Below the pieces are notes generated by a model. That model searched no databases. It had not been told where the DNA came from and saw only the letters and a program-made list of their open reading frames with translations. From Macrostomum hystrix (Eukaryota > Platyhelminthes > Macrostomidae), in NCBI GenBank assembly GCA_950097015.1, contig CATNEN010000037.1, forward strand, positions 2,695,501-2,759,500: 64,000 bases of DNA, read 5' to 3'. The first letter of the stretch is position 1, and the number at the start of each line of letters is the position of its first letter. A program made the translations under genes and the position numbers. This document shows positions 21,749-34,855 of this stretch, piece after piece.

Positions 21749-22364
21749 TGATTAGCAACTATAGCGGTAGCATCTGCTCTGCTTGACGCCACTTATTTCT
21801 CCCTACTTAGCTGGCCTTCCCACACAGCGCTCCCTTTTTATGCGATAGAAACTGTTCAGAGTTCGCTAGTCCTGCAGTCCCACCCCTGAAAGCCCCTATT
21901 TTAGGTACAATATCACACTCTTCTTTTCTTTCCCTCTCTGGTTTCTAGATTCTAATTGGCTCGCGGTCCAAGGTCATTCATTCAATTCTCAGCTGACTTT
22001 GCCGTTCTTTCCAGGCTTAACAGAAGAGGCGCGCCACAAACCTGGGGCGGGTGAGATTTCCGCACTCATTTTTGACTGAATTGACACACAACACACAAGG
22101 CCTCAAAGAGGTCTGTCTCATCTTTCTTGCTGCTTTTGCTCAAACCAACTACCAAGGTAGTAGGGGGGTAGCGAGAAAAACCGGTTCAAACTAGATTTTT
22201 TTGTTTCGTTTCTGGTGTGACTGCACCGCCGCGCTTGGAAGGCGAAATTCACTTATCATAACAATACAATATTGTTATGCAAATTAATCTACATTTTGCA
22301 ATTGACATCTTAACAAACTGCGACTGACAAACGACTCGAACAAGAACGCCATGATGAGCTAAAG
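21749..22364. other. Upstream region of the PPP1R3-like gene
   Basis: Should contain the promoter and 5' UTR. I see no TATA box or repeat that I can support. Confidence 0.4.
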
Positions 22365-22815
22365 CAGGGGTAGGCAAACTTATTTGCTGGCGGGCCAAAG
22401 AGAGAGCCTAAAAGACGACAGCGGGCCGCATTGACTGTATAAATATGAGATAGAGGAGAGATGAGACACGGGAGAGATGAGACACGGGAGAGATAAGATA
22501 GGGAAGAGATTAGACACGGGAGAGATTAGACACGGGAGAGATTAGACACGGGAGAGATTAGATACGAGAGCGATGAGACACGGGAGAGATTAGATACGAG
22601 AGCGATGAGACACGGGAGAGATTAGACACGGGAGAGATTAGACACGGGAGAGATTAGATACGAGAGCGATGAGACACGGGAGAGATTAGACACGAGAGAG
22701 ATTAGACACGAGAGAGATGAAACAGGACACTGTAGATGTCAGAAGGGGCAACGGGCCGGATTTGGGAGCTTCGAGGGCCGCATCTGGCCCGCGGGCCGGA
22801 GTTTGCCGACCCCTG
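22365..22815. mobile_element. hAT-type MITE with internal minisatellite
   Basis: A 451-bp element with imperfect terminal inverted repeats: the left begins CAGGGGTAGGCAAACT, and the right in reverse complement begins CAGGGGTCGGCAAACT; both continue to a GCGGGCC word. It is flanked by a perfect 8-bp duplication AGCTAAAG (22357-22364 and 22816-22823), the size made by hAT transposases. There is no coding capacity. About 60% of the interior is a 16-bp tandem array. Confidence 0.9.
22450..22725. repeat. 16-bp minisatellite inside the MITE
   Basis: Copies of GGGAGAGATTAGACAC with variants (GATGAGACAC, GATTAGATACGAGAGC). It lies wholly between the MITE arms. Confidence 0.9.
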
Positions 22816-23058
22816 AGCTAAAGAATGAATTTTTTGAAAGTGAAGCCCAAGTTCTTGCATTCCTACTTGAAGTAGTTGGCTTTGATTAAGCTTTGCTTAT
22901 CTAATTTAGTGACTTATGCAATGATATTGTGCTATCGTTCTAATTTGGATAATGGGACCGTGAAATTTGAGCTGGGCGAACTACAAATTTGTACTTAAAG
23001 ACAAAGCAATGAAAATAAATCATAGATGCCGATATTTCTAAAAGCAAATCCACGTTTA

Positions 23059-24308
23059 GGATCTGATGACCCACTGATGCGACAGATCTGATGGATGTGA
23101 CGGATCTGATGATCCAATGATGTGATGGATCTGATGACCCACTGATGTGATGGATCTGATGACCCACGGATGTGATGGATCTGATGACCGACTGATGTGA
23201 TTGATCTGATGACACACTGATATGATGGATGGATCTGATGACCCACTGATGTGATGGATGGATCTGATGACACACTGATGTGACGGATCTGATGACCCAC
23301 TGATGTGATGGATCTGATGACCCACTGATGTGATGGATGGATCTGATGACACACTGATGTGATGGATCTGGTGACCCACTGATGTGATGGATCTGATGGC
23401 CCACTGATGTGATGGATCTGGTGACCCACTGATGTGATGGATGGATCTGATGACACACTGATGTGATGGATCTGATGACCCACTGATGTGATGGATCTGA
23501 TGACCCACTGATGTGATGGATGGATCTGATGACACACTGATGTGATGGATCTGGTGACCCACTGATGTGATGGATCTGATGGCCCACTGATGTGATGGAT
23601 CTGATGACCCACTGATGTGATGGATGGATCTGATGACCCACTGATGTGATGGATCTGATGACCCACTGATGTGATGGATGGATCTGATGACACACTGATG
23701 TGATGGATCTGATGACCCACTGATGTGATGGATCTGATGACCCACTGATGTGATGGATGGATCTGATGACACACTGATGTGATGGATCTGGTGACCCACT
23801 GATGTGATGGATCTGATGGCCCACTGATGTGATGGATCTGGTGACCCACTGATGTGACGGATCTGATGGCCCACTGATGTGACGGATCTGATGACCCACT
23901 GATGTGACGGATCTGGTGACCCACTGATTTGATGGATCTGATGACCCACTGATGTGATGGATCTGATGACCCACTGATGTGATGGATCTGATGACCCACT
24001 GATGTGATGGATCTGATGACACACTGATATGATGGATCTGATGACCCACTGATGTGATGGATCTGATGACCCACTGATGTGATGGATCTGATGACCCACT
24101 GATGTGATGGATCTGATGACACACTGATGTGACGGATCTGATGACCCACTGATGTGATGGATCTGATGACACACTGATATGATGGATGGATCTGATGACC
24201 CACTGATGTGATGGATCTGATGACCCACTGATGTGATGGATCTGATGACACACTGATGTGATTGATCTGATGACACACTGATATGATGGATGTATCTGAT
24301 GACCCACT
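23059..24308. repeat. 25/29-bp minisatellite
   Basis: About 47 units built on GATGACCCACTGATGTGATG plus GATCT, with an optional extra GGAT making 29 bp. The alternation of 25- and 29-bp units recurs in blocks (around 23220, 23440, 23680), suggesting block duplication. Three minus-strand frames of more than 420 codons are a by-product of the repeat. Confidence 0.95.
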
Positions 24309-25477
24309 GCAGGACCTGGCTGTAATGACCCACTTTTCAGTACCTGTATTTACGTAATGCCCCGCTGCAAACCTGCACTAGTATGGTTATTCCTGGTTGA
24401 GTACGGACAGAACCTTTACACCAGTCTCAGTCGCAACCAGGCAGCTTGAAAAAGATCAACTGTTTGTCTCCTAGCTAACCGAAAGCTTAGTTGGACGAAT
24501 TCAAACATTGTCAGGGGCAGTTGCTTGTGAGATACAAGAGTAGCCCAGCTCCTTCGTTGTCATATGCTAATAGTTGGGTCATTGCTTCTCATTATCTTCG
24601 AACCACGCAGATAAGTACTCGTAGGCCTATTATTAGATATATTTTGCTTATCCTTCACACAGCAACTCATTTTGCTTCCATAACGGCCTGTGATTTTGAG
24701 TTGGTTGATGAAAGTAGATAAACTTTTAATTCATCCTGTCATCCTGATTACATGCTTGCAACATTGCCAGGGACCATCGTTTGACTCTGTCCTTTGCATT
24801 GTACTCAGCCTTGTAGCTTGATGCCTCTGTCTGCTGCAGAGTCTGTTAAATCCGTAGGAGTTTTTGCTTGTTCAACCAGTCGAGCCTAAAATGGGAAGGA
24901 GAAGAAGCAGCAAACAGCAAAGTAATATTGCAAATTTCTCATATAGGCTTGCTAGTTAATAAGAAAATGAACAGAGAAAGTTCTTTGTATCTACACCCAT
25001 CAGTAGAATGGGATCGGCAACAAAGGGTTGAATGTTTTTCCAATGGCTCTAGTATAGCTGGTACACTTAGGCGAGTGGATTGATATGCCGTCGTCCAAAT
25101 TCTTGCTTAAAGGACGAAAGTTACAATCCTTTCTTTCAGCTCCAAGAGTTTTCTAATGCGCATATTGAGCATGGGAGCAGAGGGGCCTATTGTCCCTCGA
25201 GACTCAGTGTCAAGCTCAGAAAATAAGTCCGAAAAATCTAAATCTCAGATTATGAGATGGAATAGAAATAGCTGGTTGAATGCGCACACAGGCAAACAAA
25301 ACACAAGTTGTGAGACACTATTTACCAACTAGACAAATGCTCGTTTTTTAACTCCAATTTGTAAAAGTAAAACTTCAACGGACCCAGACATGCCTTAAAA
25401 ATATTTTTTCAGTATGGAGCCTTCCGTATATCCCATCCATATTTTAACATACAAAGCTTAATTATAACTGTTCTTGC
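24309..25477. other. Intergenic, nothing recognised
   Basis: Single-copy DNA between two large arrays. Open frames of 70-76 codons have no recognisable motif. Confidence 0.4.
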
Positions 25478-28400
25478 ACTTACTCCTGACTGTTCTTGAG
25501 ATTACTTCTGACTGTTCTTGAGATTACTCCTGACTGTTTTTGAGATTACTTCTGACTGTTCTTGAGATTACTCCTGACTGTTCTTGAGATTACTTCTGAC
25601 TGTTCTTGCACTTACTCCTGACTGTTCTTGAGATTACTCCTGACTGTTCTTGAGATTACTCCTGACTGTTCTTGAGATTACTCCTGACTGTTCTTGAGAT
25701 TACTCCTGACTGTTCTTGAGATTACTCCTGACTGTTCTTGCACTTACTGTTTTTGAGAATACTCCTGACTGTTTTTGAGAATACTCCTGACTGTTCTTGA
25801 GATTACTCCTGACTGTTCTTGAGATTACTTCTGACTGTTCTTGCACTTACTCCTGACTGTTCTTGAGATTACTCCTGACTGTTCTTGAGATTACTCCTGA
25901 CTGTTTTTGAGATTACTTCTGACTGTTCTTGAGATTACTCCTGACTGTTCTTGAGATTACTTCTGACTGTTCTTGCACTTACTCCTGACTGTTCTTGAGA
26001 TTACTCCTGACTGTTCTTGAGATTACTCCTGACTGTTCTTGAGATTACTCCTGACTGTTCTTGAGATTACTCCTGACTGTTCTTGAGATTACTCCTGACT
26101 GTTCTTGAGATTACTCCTGACTGTTCTTGAGATTACTCCTGACTGTTCTTGAGATTACTTCTGACTGTTCTTGCACTTACTCCTGACTGTTCTTGAGATT
26201 ACTCCTGACTGTTTTTGAGATTACTCCTGACTGTTCTTGAGATTACTCCTGACTGTTCTTGCACTTACTCCTGACTGTTCTTGCACTTACTCCTGACTGT
26301 TCTTGCACTTACTCCTGACTGTTCTTGAGATTACTCCTGACTGTTCTTGCACTTACTCCTGACTGTTCTTGCACTTACTCCTGACTGTTCTTGCACTTAC
26401 TCCTGACTGTTCTTGAGATTACTCCTGACTGTTCTTGAGATTACTTCTGACTGTTCTTGAGATTACTCCTGACTGTTCTTGAGATTACTCCTGACTGTTC
26501 TTGCACTTACTCCTGACTGTTCTTGCACTTACTCCTGACTGTTCTTGCACTTACTCCTGACTGTTCTTGAGATTACTCCTGACTGTTCTTGAGATTACTC
26601 CTGACTGTTTTTGAGATTACTCCTGACTGTTCTTGCACTTACTCCTGACTGTTCTTGAGATTACTTCTGACTGTTCTTGCACTTACTCCTGACTGTTCTT
26701 GCACTTACTCCTGACTGTTCTTGCACTTACTCCTGACTGTTCTTGCACTTACTCCTGACTGTTCTTGCACTTACTCCTGACTGTTCTTGCACTTACTCCT
26801 GACTGTTCTTGCACTTACTCCTGACTGTTCTTGCACTTACTCCTGACTGTTCTTGCACTTACTCCTGACTGTTCTTGCACTTACTCCTGACTGTTCTTGC
26901 ACTTACTCCTGACTGTTCTTGAGATTACTCCTGACTGTTTTTGAGATTACTCCTGACTGTTCTTGAGATTACTCCTGACTGTTCTTGCACTTACTCCTGA
27001 CTGTTCTTGCACTTACTCCTGACTGTTCTTGCACTTACTCCTGACTGTTCTTGAGATTACTCCTGACTGTTCTTGCACTTACTCCTGACTGTTCTTGCAC
27101 TTACTCCTGACTGTTCTTGCACTTACTCCTGACTGTTCTTGAGATTACTCCTGACTGTTCTTGAGATTACTTCTGACTGTTCTTGAGATTACTCCTGACT
27201 GTTCTTGAGATTACTCCTGACTGTTCTTGCACTTACTCCTGACTGTTCTTGCACTTACTCCTGACTGTTCTTGCACTTACTCCTGACTGTTCTTGAGATT
27301 ACTCCTGACTGTTCTTGAGATTACTCCTGACTGTTCTTGCACTTACTCCTGACTGTTCTTGCACTTACTCCTGACTGTTCTTGCACTTACTCCTGACTGT
27401 TCTTGAGATTACTCCTGACTGTTCTTGAGATTACTCCTGACTGTTTTTGAGATTACTCCTGACTGTTCTTGAGATTACTCCTGACTGTTCTTGAGATTAC
27501 TTCTGACTGTTCTTGAGATTACTTCTGACTGTTCTTGAGATTACTCCTGACTGTTTTTGAGAATACTCCTGACTGTTCTTGAGATTACTCCTGACTGTTT
27601 TTGAGATTACTCCTGACTGTACTTGCACTTACTCCTGACTGTTCTTGAGATTACTTCTGACTGTTCTTGAGATTACTCCTGACTGTTCTTGAGATTACTC
27701 CTGACTGTTCTTGAGATTACTTCTGACTGTTCTTGAGATTACTCCTGACTGTTTTTGAGATTACTCCTGACTGTTTTTGAGATTACGTCTGACTGTTCTT
27801 GAGATTACTCCTGACTGTTCTTGAGATTACTCCTGACTGTTCTTGAGATGACTCCTGACTGTTCTTGAGATTACTCCTGACTGTTCTTGAGATTACTCCT
27901 GACTGTTCTTGAGATTACTCCTGACTGTTCTTGAGATTACTCCTGACTGTTCTTGAGATTACTCCTGACTGTTCTTGAGATTACTCCTGACTGTTCTTGA
28001 GATTACTCCTGACTGTTCTTGAGATTACTCCTGACTGTTCTTGAGATTACTCCTGACTGTTTTTGAGATTACTCCTGACTGTTCTTGAGATTACTCCTGA
28101 CTGTTTTTGAGATTACTCCTGACTGTTCTTGAGATTACTCCTGACTGTTCTTGAGATTACTCCTGACTGTTCTTGAGATGACTCCTGACTGTTCTTGAGA
28201 TGACTCCTGACTGTTCTTGAGATTACTCCTGACTGTTCTTGAGATGACTCCTGACTGTTCTTGAGATTACTCCTGACTGTTCTTGAGATTACTCCTGACT
28301 GTTCTTGAGATTACTCCTGACTGTTCTTGAGATTACGTCTGACTGTTCTTGAGATTACTCCTGACTGTTCTTGAGATTACTTCTGACTGTTCTTGAGATT

Positions 28401-31400
28401 ACTCCTGACTGTTCTTGAGATTACTTCTGACTGTTCTTGAGATTACTCCTGACTGTTCTTGAGATTACTTCTGACTGTTCTTGAGATTACTCCTGACTGT
28501 TTTTGAGATTACTCCTGACTGTTCTTGAGATTACTCCTGACTGTTCTTGAGATTACTCCTGACTGTTTTTGAGATTACTCCTGACTGTTCTTGCACTTAC
28601 TCCTGACTGTTCTTGCACTTACTCCTGACTGTTCTTGAGATTACTCCTGACTGTTCTTGAGATTACTCCTGACTGTTCTTGAGATTACTCCTGACTGTTC
28701 TTGAGATTACTCCTGACTGTTCTTGAGATTACTCCTGACTGTTCTTGAGATTACTCCTGACTGTTTTTGAGAATACTCCTGACTGTTCTTGAGATTACTC
28801 CTGACTGTTCTTGAGATTACTCCTGACTGTTCTTGAGATTACTCCTGACTGTTTTTGAGATTACTCCTGACTGTTCTTGCACTTACTCCTGACTGTTCTT
28901 GCACTTACTCCTGACTGTTCTTGAGATTACTCCTGACTGTTCTTGAGATTACTCCTGACTGTTTTTGAGATTACTCCTGACTGTTCTTGCACTTACTCCT
29001 GACTGTTCTTGCACTTACTCCTGACTGTTCTTGAGATTACTCCTGACTGTTCTTGAGATTACTCCTGACTGTTCTTGAGATTACTCCTGACTGTTCTTGA
29101 GATTACTCCTGACTGTTCTTGAGATTACTCCTGACTGTTCTTGAGATTACTCCTGACTGTTTTTGAGAATACTCCTGACTGTTCTTGAGATTACTCCTGA
29201 CTGTTCTTGAGATTACTCCTGACTGTTCTTGAGATTACTCCTGACTGTTCTTGAGATTACTCCTGACTGTTCTTGAGATTACTCCTGACTGTTCTTGAGA
29301 TTACTCCTGACTGTTCTTGCACTTACTGTTTTTGAGAATACTCCTGACTGTTTTTGAGAATACTCCTGACTGTTCTTGAGATTACTCCTGACTGTTCTTG
29401 AGATTACTCCTGACTGTTCTTGAGATTACTCCTGACTGCTCTTGAGATTACTCCTGACTGTTTTTGAGAATACTCCTGACTGTTCTTGAGATTACTCCTG
29501 ACTGCTCTTGAGATTACTCCTGACTGTTCTTGAGATTACTCCTGACTGTTCTTGAGATTACTCCTGACTGTTCTTGAGATTACTCCTGACTGTTCTTGAG
29601 ATTACTCCTGACTGTTCTTGAGATTACTCCTGACTGTTCTTGAGATTACTCCTGACTGTTCTTGAGATTACTCCTGACTGTTCTTGAGATTACTCCTGAC
29701 TGTTCTTGCACTTACTGTTTTTGAGAATACTCCTGACTGTTTTTGAGAATACTCCTGACTGTTCTTGAGATTACTCCTGACTGTTTTTGAGATTACTCCT
29801 GACTGTTCTTGAGATTACTCCTGACTGTTCTTGAGATTACTCCTGACTGTTCTTGAGATTACTCCTGACTGTTCTTGAGATTACTCCTGACTGTTCTTGA
29901 GATTACTCCTGACTGTTCTTGAGATTACTCCTGACTGTTCTTGAGATTACTCCTGACTGTTCTTGAGATTACTCCTGACTGTTCTTGAGATTACTCCTGA
30001 CTGTTCTTGAGATTACTCCTGACTGTTCTTGAGATTACTCCTGACTGTTCTTGCACTTACTCCTGACTGTTCTTGAGATTACTCCTGACTGTTCTTGAGA
30101 TTACTCCTGACTGTTCTTGCACTTACTCCTGACTGTTCTTGAGATTACTCCTGACTGTTCTTGAGATTACTCCTGACTGTTCTTGAGATTACTCCTGACT
30201 GTTCTTGAGATTACTCCTGACTGTTCTTGAGATTACTCCTGACTGTTCTTGAGATTACTCCTGACTGTTCTTGAGATTACTCCTGACTGTTTTTGAGATT
30301 ACTCCTGACTGTTCTTGAGATTACTCCTGACTGTTTTTGAGATTACTCCTGACTGTTCTTGAGATTACTCCTGACTGTTTTTGAGATTACTCCTGACTGT
30401 TCTTGAGATTACTCCTGACTGTTCTTGAGATTACTCCTGACTGTTCTTGAGATTACTCCTGACTGTTCTTGCACTTACTGTTTTTGAGAATACTCCTGAC
30501 TGTTTTTGAGAATACTCCTGACTGTTCTTGAGATTACTCCTGACTGTTCTTGAGATTACTCCTGACTGTTCTTGAGATTACTCCTGACTGCTCTTGAGAT
30601 TACTCCTGACTGTTTTTGAGAATACTCCTGACTGTTCTTGAGATTACTCCTGACTGCTCTTGAGATTACTCCTGACTGTTCTTGAGATTACTCCTGACTG
30701 TTCTTGAGATTACTCCTGACTGTTCTTGAGATTACTCCTGACTGTTCTTGAGATTACTCCTGACTGTTCTTGAGATTACTCCTGACTGTTCTTGAGATTA
30801 CTCCTGACTGTTCTTGAGATTACTCCTGACTGTTCTTGAGATTACTCCTGACTGTTCTTGAGATTACTCCTGACTGTTCTTGCACTTACTGTTTTTGAGA
30901 ATACTCCTGACTGTTTTTGAGAATACTCCTGACTGTTCTTGAGATTACTCCTGACTGTTTTGAGATTACTCCTGACTGTTCTTGAGATTACTCCTGACTG
31001 TTCTTGAGATTACTCCTGACTGTTCTTGAGATTACTCCTGACTGTTCTTGAGATTACTCCTGACTGTTCTTGAGATTACTCCTGACTGTTCTTGAGATTA
31101 CTCCTGACTGTTCTTGAGATTACTCCTGACTGTTCTTGAGATTACTCCTGACTGTTCTTGAGATTACTCCTGACTGTTCTTGAGATTACTCCTGACTGTT
31201 CTTGAGATTACTCCTGACTGTTCTTGCACTTACTCCTGACTGTTCTTGAGATTACTCCTGACTGTTCTTGAGATTACTCCTGACTGTTCTTGCACTTACT
31301 CCTGACTGTTCTTGAGATTACTCCTGACTGTTCTTGAGATTACTCCTGACTGTTCTTGAGATTACTCCTGACTGTTCTTGAGATTACTCCTGACTGTTCT

Positions 31401-32650
31401 TGAGATTACTCCTGACTGTTCTTGAGATTACTCCTGACTGTTCTTGAGATTACTCCTGACTGTTTTTGAGATTACTCCTGACTGTTCTTGAGATTACTCC
31501 TGACTGTTTTTGAGATTACTCCTGACTGTTCTTGAGATTACTCCTGACTGTTTTTGAGATTACTCCTGACTGTTCTTGAGATTACTCCTGACTGTTCTTG
31601 AGATTACTCCTGACTGTTCTTGAGATTACTCCTGACTGTTCTTGCACTTACTGTTTTTGAGAATACTCCTGACTGTTTTTGAGAATACTCCTGACTGTTC
31701 TTGAGATTACTCCTGACTGTTCTTGAGATTACTCCTGACTGTTCTTGAGATTACTCCTGACTGCTCTTGAGATTACTCCTGACTGTTTTTGAGAATACTC
31801 CTGACTGTTCTTGAGATTACTCCTGACTGCTCTTGAGATTACTCCTGACTGTTCTTGAGATTACTCCTGACTGTTCTTGAGATTACTCCTGACTGTTCTT
31901 GAGATTACTCCTGACTGTTCTTGAGATTACTCCTGACTGTTCTTGAGATTACTCCTGACTGTTCTTGAGATTACTCCTGACTGTTCTTGAGATTACTCCT
32001 GACTGTTCTTGAGATTACTCCTGACTGTTCTTGCACTTACTGTTTTTGAGAATACTCCTGACTGTTTTTGAGAATACTCCTGACTGTTCTTGAGATTACT
32101 CCTGACTGTTTTTGAGATTACTCCTGACTGTTCTTGAGATTACTCCTGACTGTTCTTGAGATTACTCCTGACTGTTCTTGAGATTACTCCTGACTGTTCT
32201 TGAGATTACTCCTGACTGTTCTTGAGATTACTCCTGACTGTTCTTGCACTTACTGTTTTTGAGAATACTCCTGACTGTTTTTGAGAATACTCCTGACTGT
32301 TCTTGAGATTACTCCTGACTGTTCTTGAGATTACTCCTGACTGTTCTTGAGATTACTCCTGACTGCTCTTGAGATTACTCCTGACTGTTTTTGAGAATAC
32401 TCCTGACTGTTCTTGAGATTACTCCTGACTGCTCTTGAGATTACTCCTGACTGTTCTTGAGATTACTCCTGACTGTTCTTGAGATTACTTCTGACTGTTC
32501 TTGAGATTACTTCTGACTGTTCTTGAGATTACTCCTGACTGTTCTTGAGATTACTCCTGACTGTTCTTGAGATTACTCCTGACTGTTCTTGAGATTACTC
32601 CTGACTGTTCTTGAGATTACTCCTGACTGTTCTTGAGATGACTCCTTGAG
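25478..32650. repeat. 7.2-kb array of a 22-bp unit with higher-order structure
   Basis: About 325 copies of a 22-bp unit with two main types, TTGAGATTACTCCTGACTGT+TC and TTGCACTTACTCCTGACTGT+TC, plus minor types (TTTTTGAGAATACT, TTACTT, a CTCTTG type). The TTGCAC type dominates about 26250-27400. A marker junction (TTGCACTTACTGTTTTTGAG) recurs near 29316, 29705, 30468, 30879, 31641, 32030 and 32243, giving a higher-order period of about 1.15-1.17 kb (about 53 units) in the right third. Confidence 0.95.
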
Positions 32651-32879
32651 ATTGAGGTTGTGTATTATAGATTTCGATGATGAAAACATAAAACACTCGG
32701 CAACGCAAAGCAGTTTTTGGCTTTGGTCTTCTTATCATCCCAAAACGTCAGATCCGAAAGCTTCTAACTTCAGAAGTTGATTATTGCTATCAGCAATTTA
32801 GTTGTTTTCGGTCAAGTTAAGTTAAGTTGGATAAGTATAAAGTATTATAATCAGTCAATCAATCGAATCAATGATTTTG

Positions 32880-33245
32880 TCATCCGTAGCGCACGATATT
32901 GTAGCGTTGGTTCCCGCTGCCACTGCCGTCGCTGCCGCCGCTGCCGCGGGGTCTGGCCATGAATCGCTGGTAGGACAGCTGCGACGACAGCAGCCACATC
33001 CGTTTGGCTAGACGGTCGGTTCGGTCAGCATCCGCCTCCAGCAGGAGATTCCAGCACAGCGGCGACGTTGGTAGGCGAAGACGGCGTCGAATTGCGCAGC
33101 TGCGAGCCAGTCGGACTTCGACGTCGGAATCAGTGGCCTCGGCTGAAGCGGCCCACAGAAGTGGAACCAGCAGCAGCAGAAGAATGGGAAAGAGAGGCCA
33201 GAAATGGATTTTAGCTAAAATCATCTCAAAACAGTCGTTTCCCAC
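32880..33245 (-). CDS. Candidate amidated neuropeptide precursor (C-terminal RY-amide)
   Basis: A 121-residue open frame ending exactly at RYG-stop. A hydrophobic signal sequence occupies about residues 8-33 (WPLFPILLLLLVPLLWAASA), with likely cleavage near AEA. If translation starts at Met8 the signal is more typical. A dibasic KR at 81-82 precedes residues 83-120, which end NQRYNIVRY followed by Gly121; Gly would give the C-terminal amide. The released peptide would be 38 residues, the size of NPY/NPF peptides, and RY-amide is an NPY-type ending, but the middle (MWLLSSQLSYQRFMARPRG then a Gly/Ser stretch) does not align well with any family I know. Two Cys (50 and 64) lie in the propeptide. 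It stands alone at the edge of the 22-bp array. Secretion and amidation are inferred from motifs only. Confidence 0.5.
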   Translation of the reverse strand: MGNDCFEMILAKIHFWPLFPILLLLLVPLLWAASAEATDSDVEVRLARSCAIRRRLRLPTSPLCWNLLLEADADRTDRLAKRMWLLSSQLSYQRFMARPRGSGGSDGSGSGNQRYNIVRYG

Positions 33246-33486
33246 TGGTCTATCTATTTTTAGAGAATGATCAGCCAGAAAGCAGAGTCAGGGCCAGGCT
33301 TAAGCCTCGAATATTTCAACTCAACGCTAGAGAGCTCCACCTCAACACAAGCTGATTTTCCAATTCCCATTGGCTCTGCTGCTAACGATATTTTGTGCCT
33401 GTTGACTTTGTCCTCAAATCAGCTGCTGACCCGTGAACAAGAGAGCGGCGATTTACGATTCCAGTGCTAATAGCCAGCCAATCACA

Positions 33487-34855
33487 GCGATGGTGTGTCC
33501 TCAATTAAACACCCATAGACTGTGATGGTGTGTCGTCAATTAAACACCCATAGACTGTGATGGTGTGTCCTAAATTAAGCTCCCATAGACTGTGTTGGTG
33601 TGTCCTCAATTAAACACCCATAGACTGTGATGGTGTGTCCTAAATTAAGCTCTCATAGACTGTGTTGGTGTCCTCAATTAAACACCCATAGACTGTGATG
33701 GCGTGTCCTCAATTAAACACCCATAGACTATGATAGTGTGTCGTCAATTAAACACCCATAGACTGTGATGGTGTGTCCTAAATTAAGCTCTCATAGACTG
33801 TGTTGGTGTCCTCAATTAAACACCCATAGACTGTGATGGCGTGTCCTCAATTAAACACCCATAGACTGTGTTGGTGTCCTCAATTAAACACCCATAGACT
33901 GTGATGGTGTGTCCTCAATTAAACACCCATAGACTATGATGGTGTGTCGTCAATTAAACACCCATAGACTGTGATGGTGTGCCGTCAATTAAGCTCCCAT
34001 AGACTGTGTTGGTGTGTCCTCAATTAAACACCCATAGACTGTGATGGTGTGTCCTCAATTAAACACCCTTAGACTGTGTTGGTGTCCTCAATTAAACACC
34101 CATAGACTGTGATGGTGTGTCCTCAATTAAACACCCATAGACTATGATTGTGTGTCGTCAATTAAACACCCATAGACTGTGATGGTGTGTCCTAAATTAA
34201 GCTCTCATAGACTGTGTTGGTGTCCTCAATTAAACACCCATAGACTGTGATGGCGTGTCCTCAATTAAACACCCATAGACTGTGTTGGTGTCCTCAATTA
34301 AACACCCATAGACTGTGATGGTGTGTACTCAATTAAACACCCAACGACTATGATGGTGTGTCGTCAATTAAACACCCATAGACTGTGATGGTGTGTCGTC
34401 AATTAAGCTCCCATAGACTGTGTTGGTGTGTCCTCAATTAAACACCCATAGACTGTGATGGTGTGTCCTCAATTAAACACCCATAGACTGTGATGGTGTG
34501 TCCTCAATTAAACACCCATAGACTGTGATGGTGTGTCGTCAATTAAACACCCATAGACTATGATGGTGTGTCCTCAATTAAACACCCATAGACTGTGATG
34601 GTGTGTCGTCAATTAAACACCCATAGACTGTGATGGTGTGTCGTCAATTAAGCTCCCATAGACTGTGTTGGTGTGTCCTCAATTAAACACCCATAGACTG
34701 TGATGGTGTGTCCTCAATTAAACACCCATAGACTTTGATGGTGTGTCGTCAATTAAACACCCATAGACTGTGATGGTGTGTCCTCAATTAAACACCCATA
34801 GACTGTGATGGTGTGTCCTCAATTAAACACCCATAGACTGTGATGGTGTGTCCAC
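33487..34855. repeat. 35-bp minisatellite
   Basis: About 40 copies of a 31-35 bp unit (GACTGTGATGGTGTGTCCTC then AATTAAACACCCATA), with a variant AATTAAGCTCCCATAGACTG. It starts about 240 bp upstream of the neuropeptide candidate's ATG. Confidence 0.95.

Noticed and set aside
22940-24333. Three overlapping minus-strand frames of 425-455 codons
   Set aside because: The 25/29-bp array lacks stops in any phase, so all frames stay open; purely repetitive HQWVIRS-type products.
25478-32650. CRISPR-like regular repeats
   Set aside because: Units are directly adjacent with no unique spacers, in a eukaryotic context.
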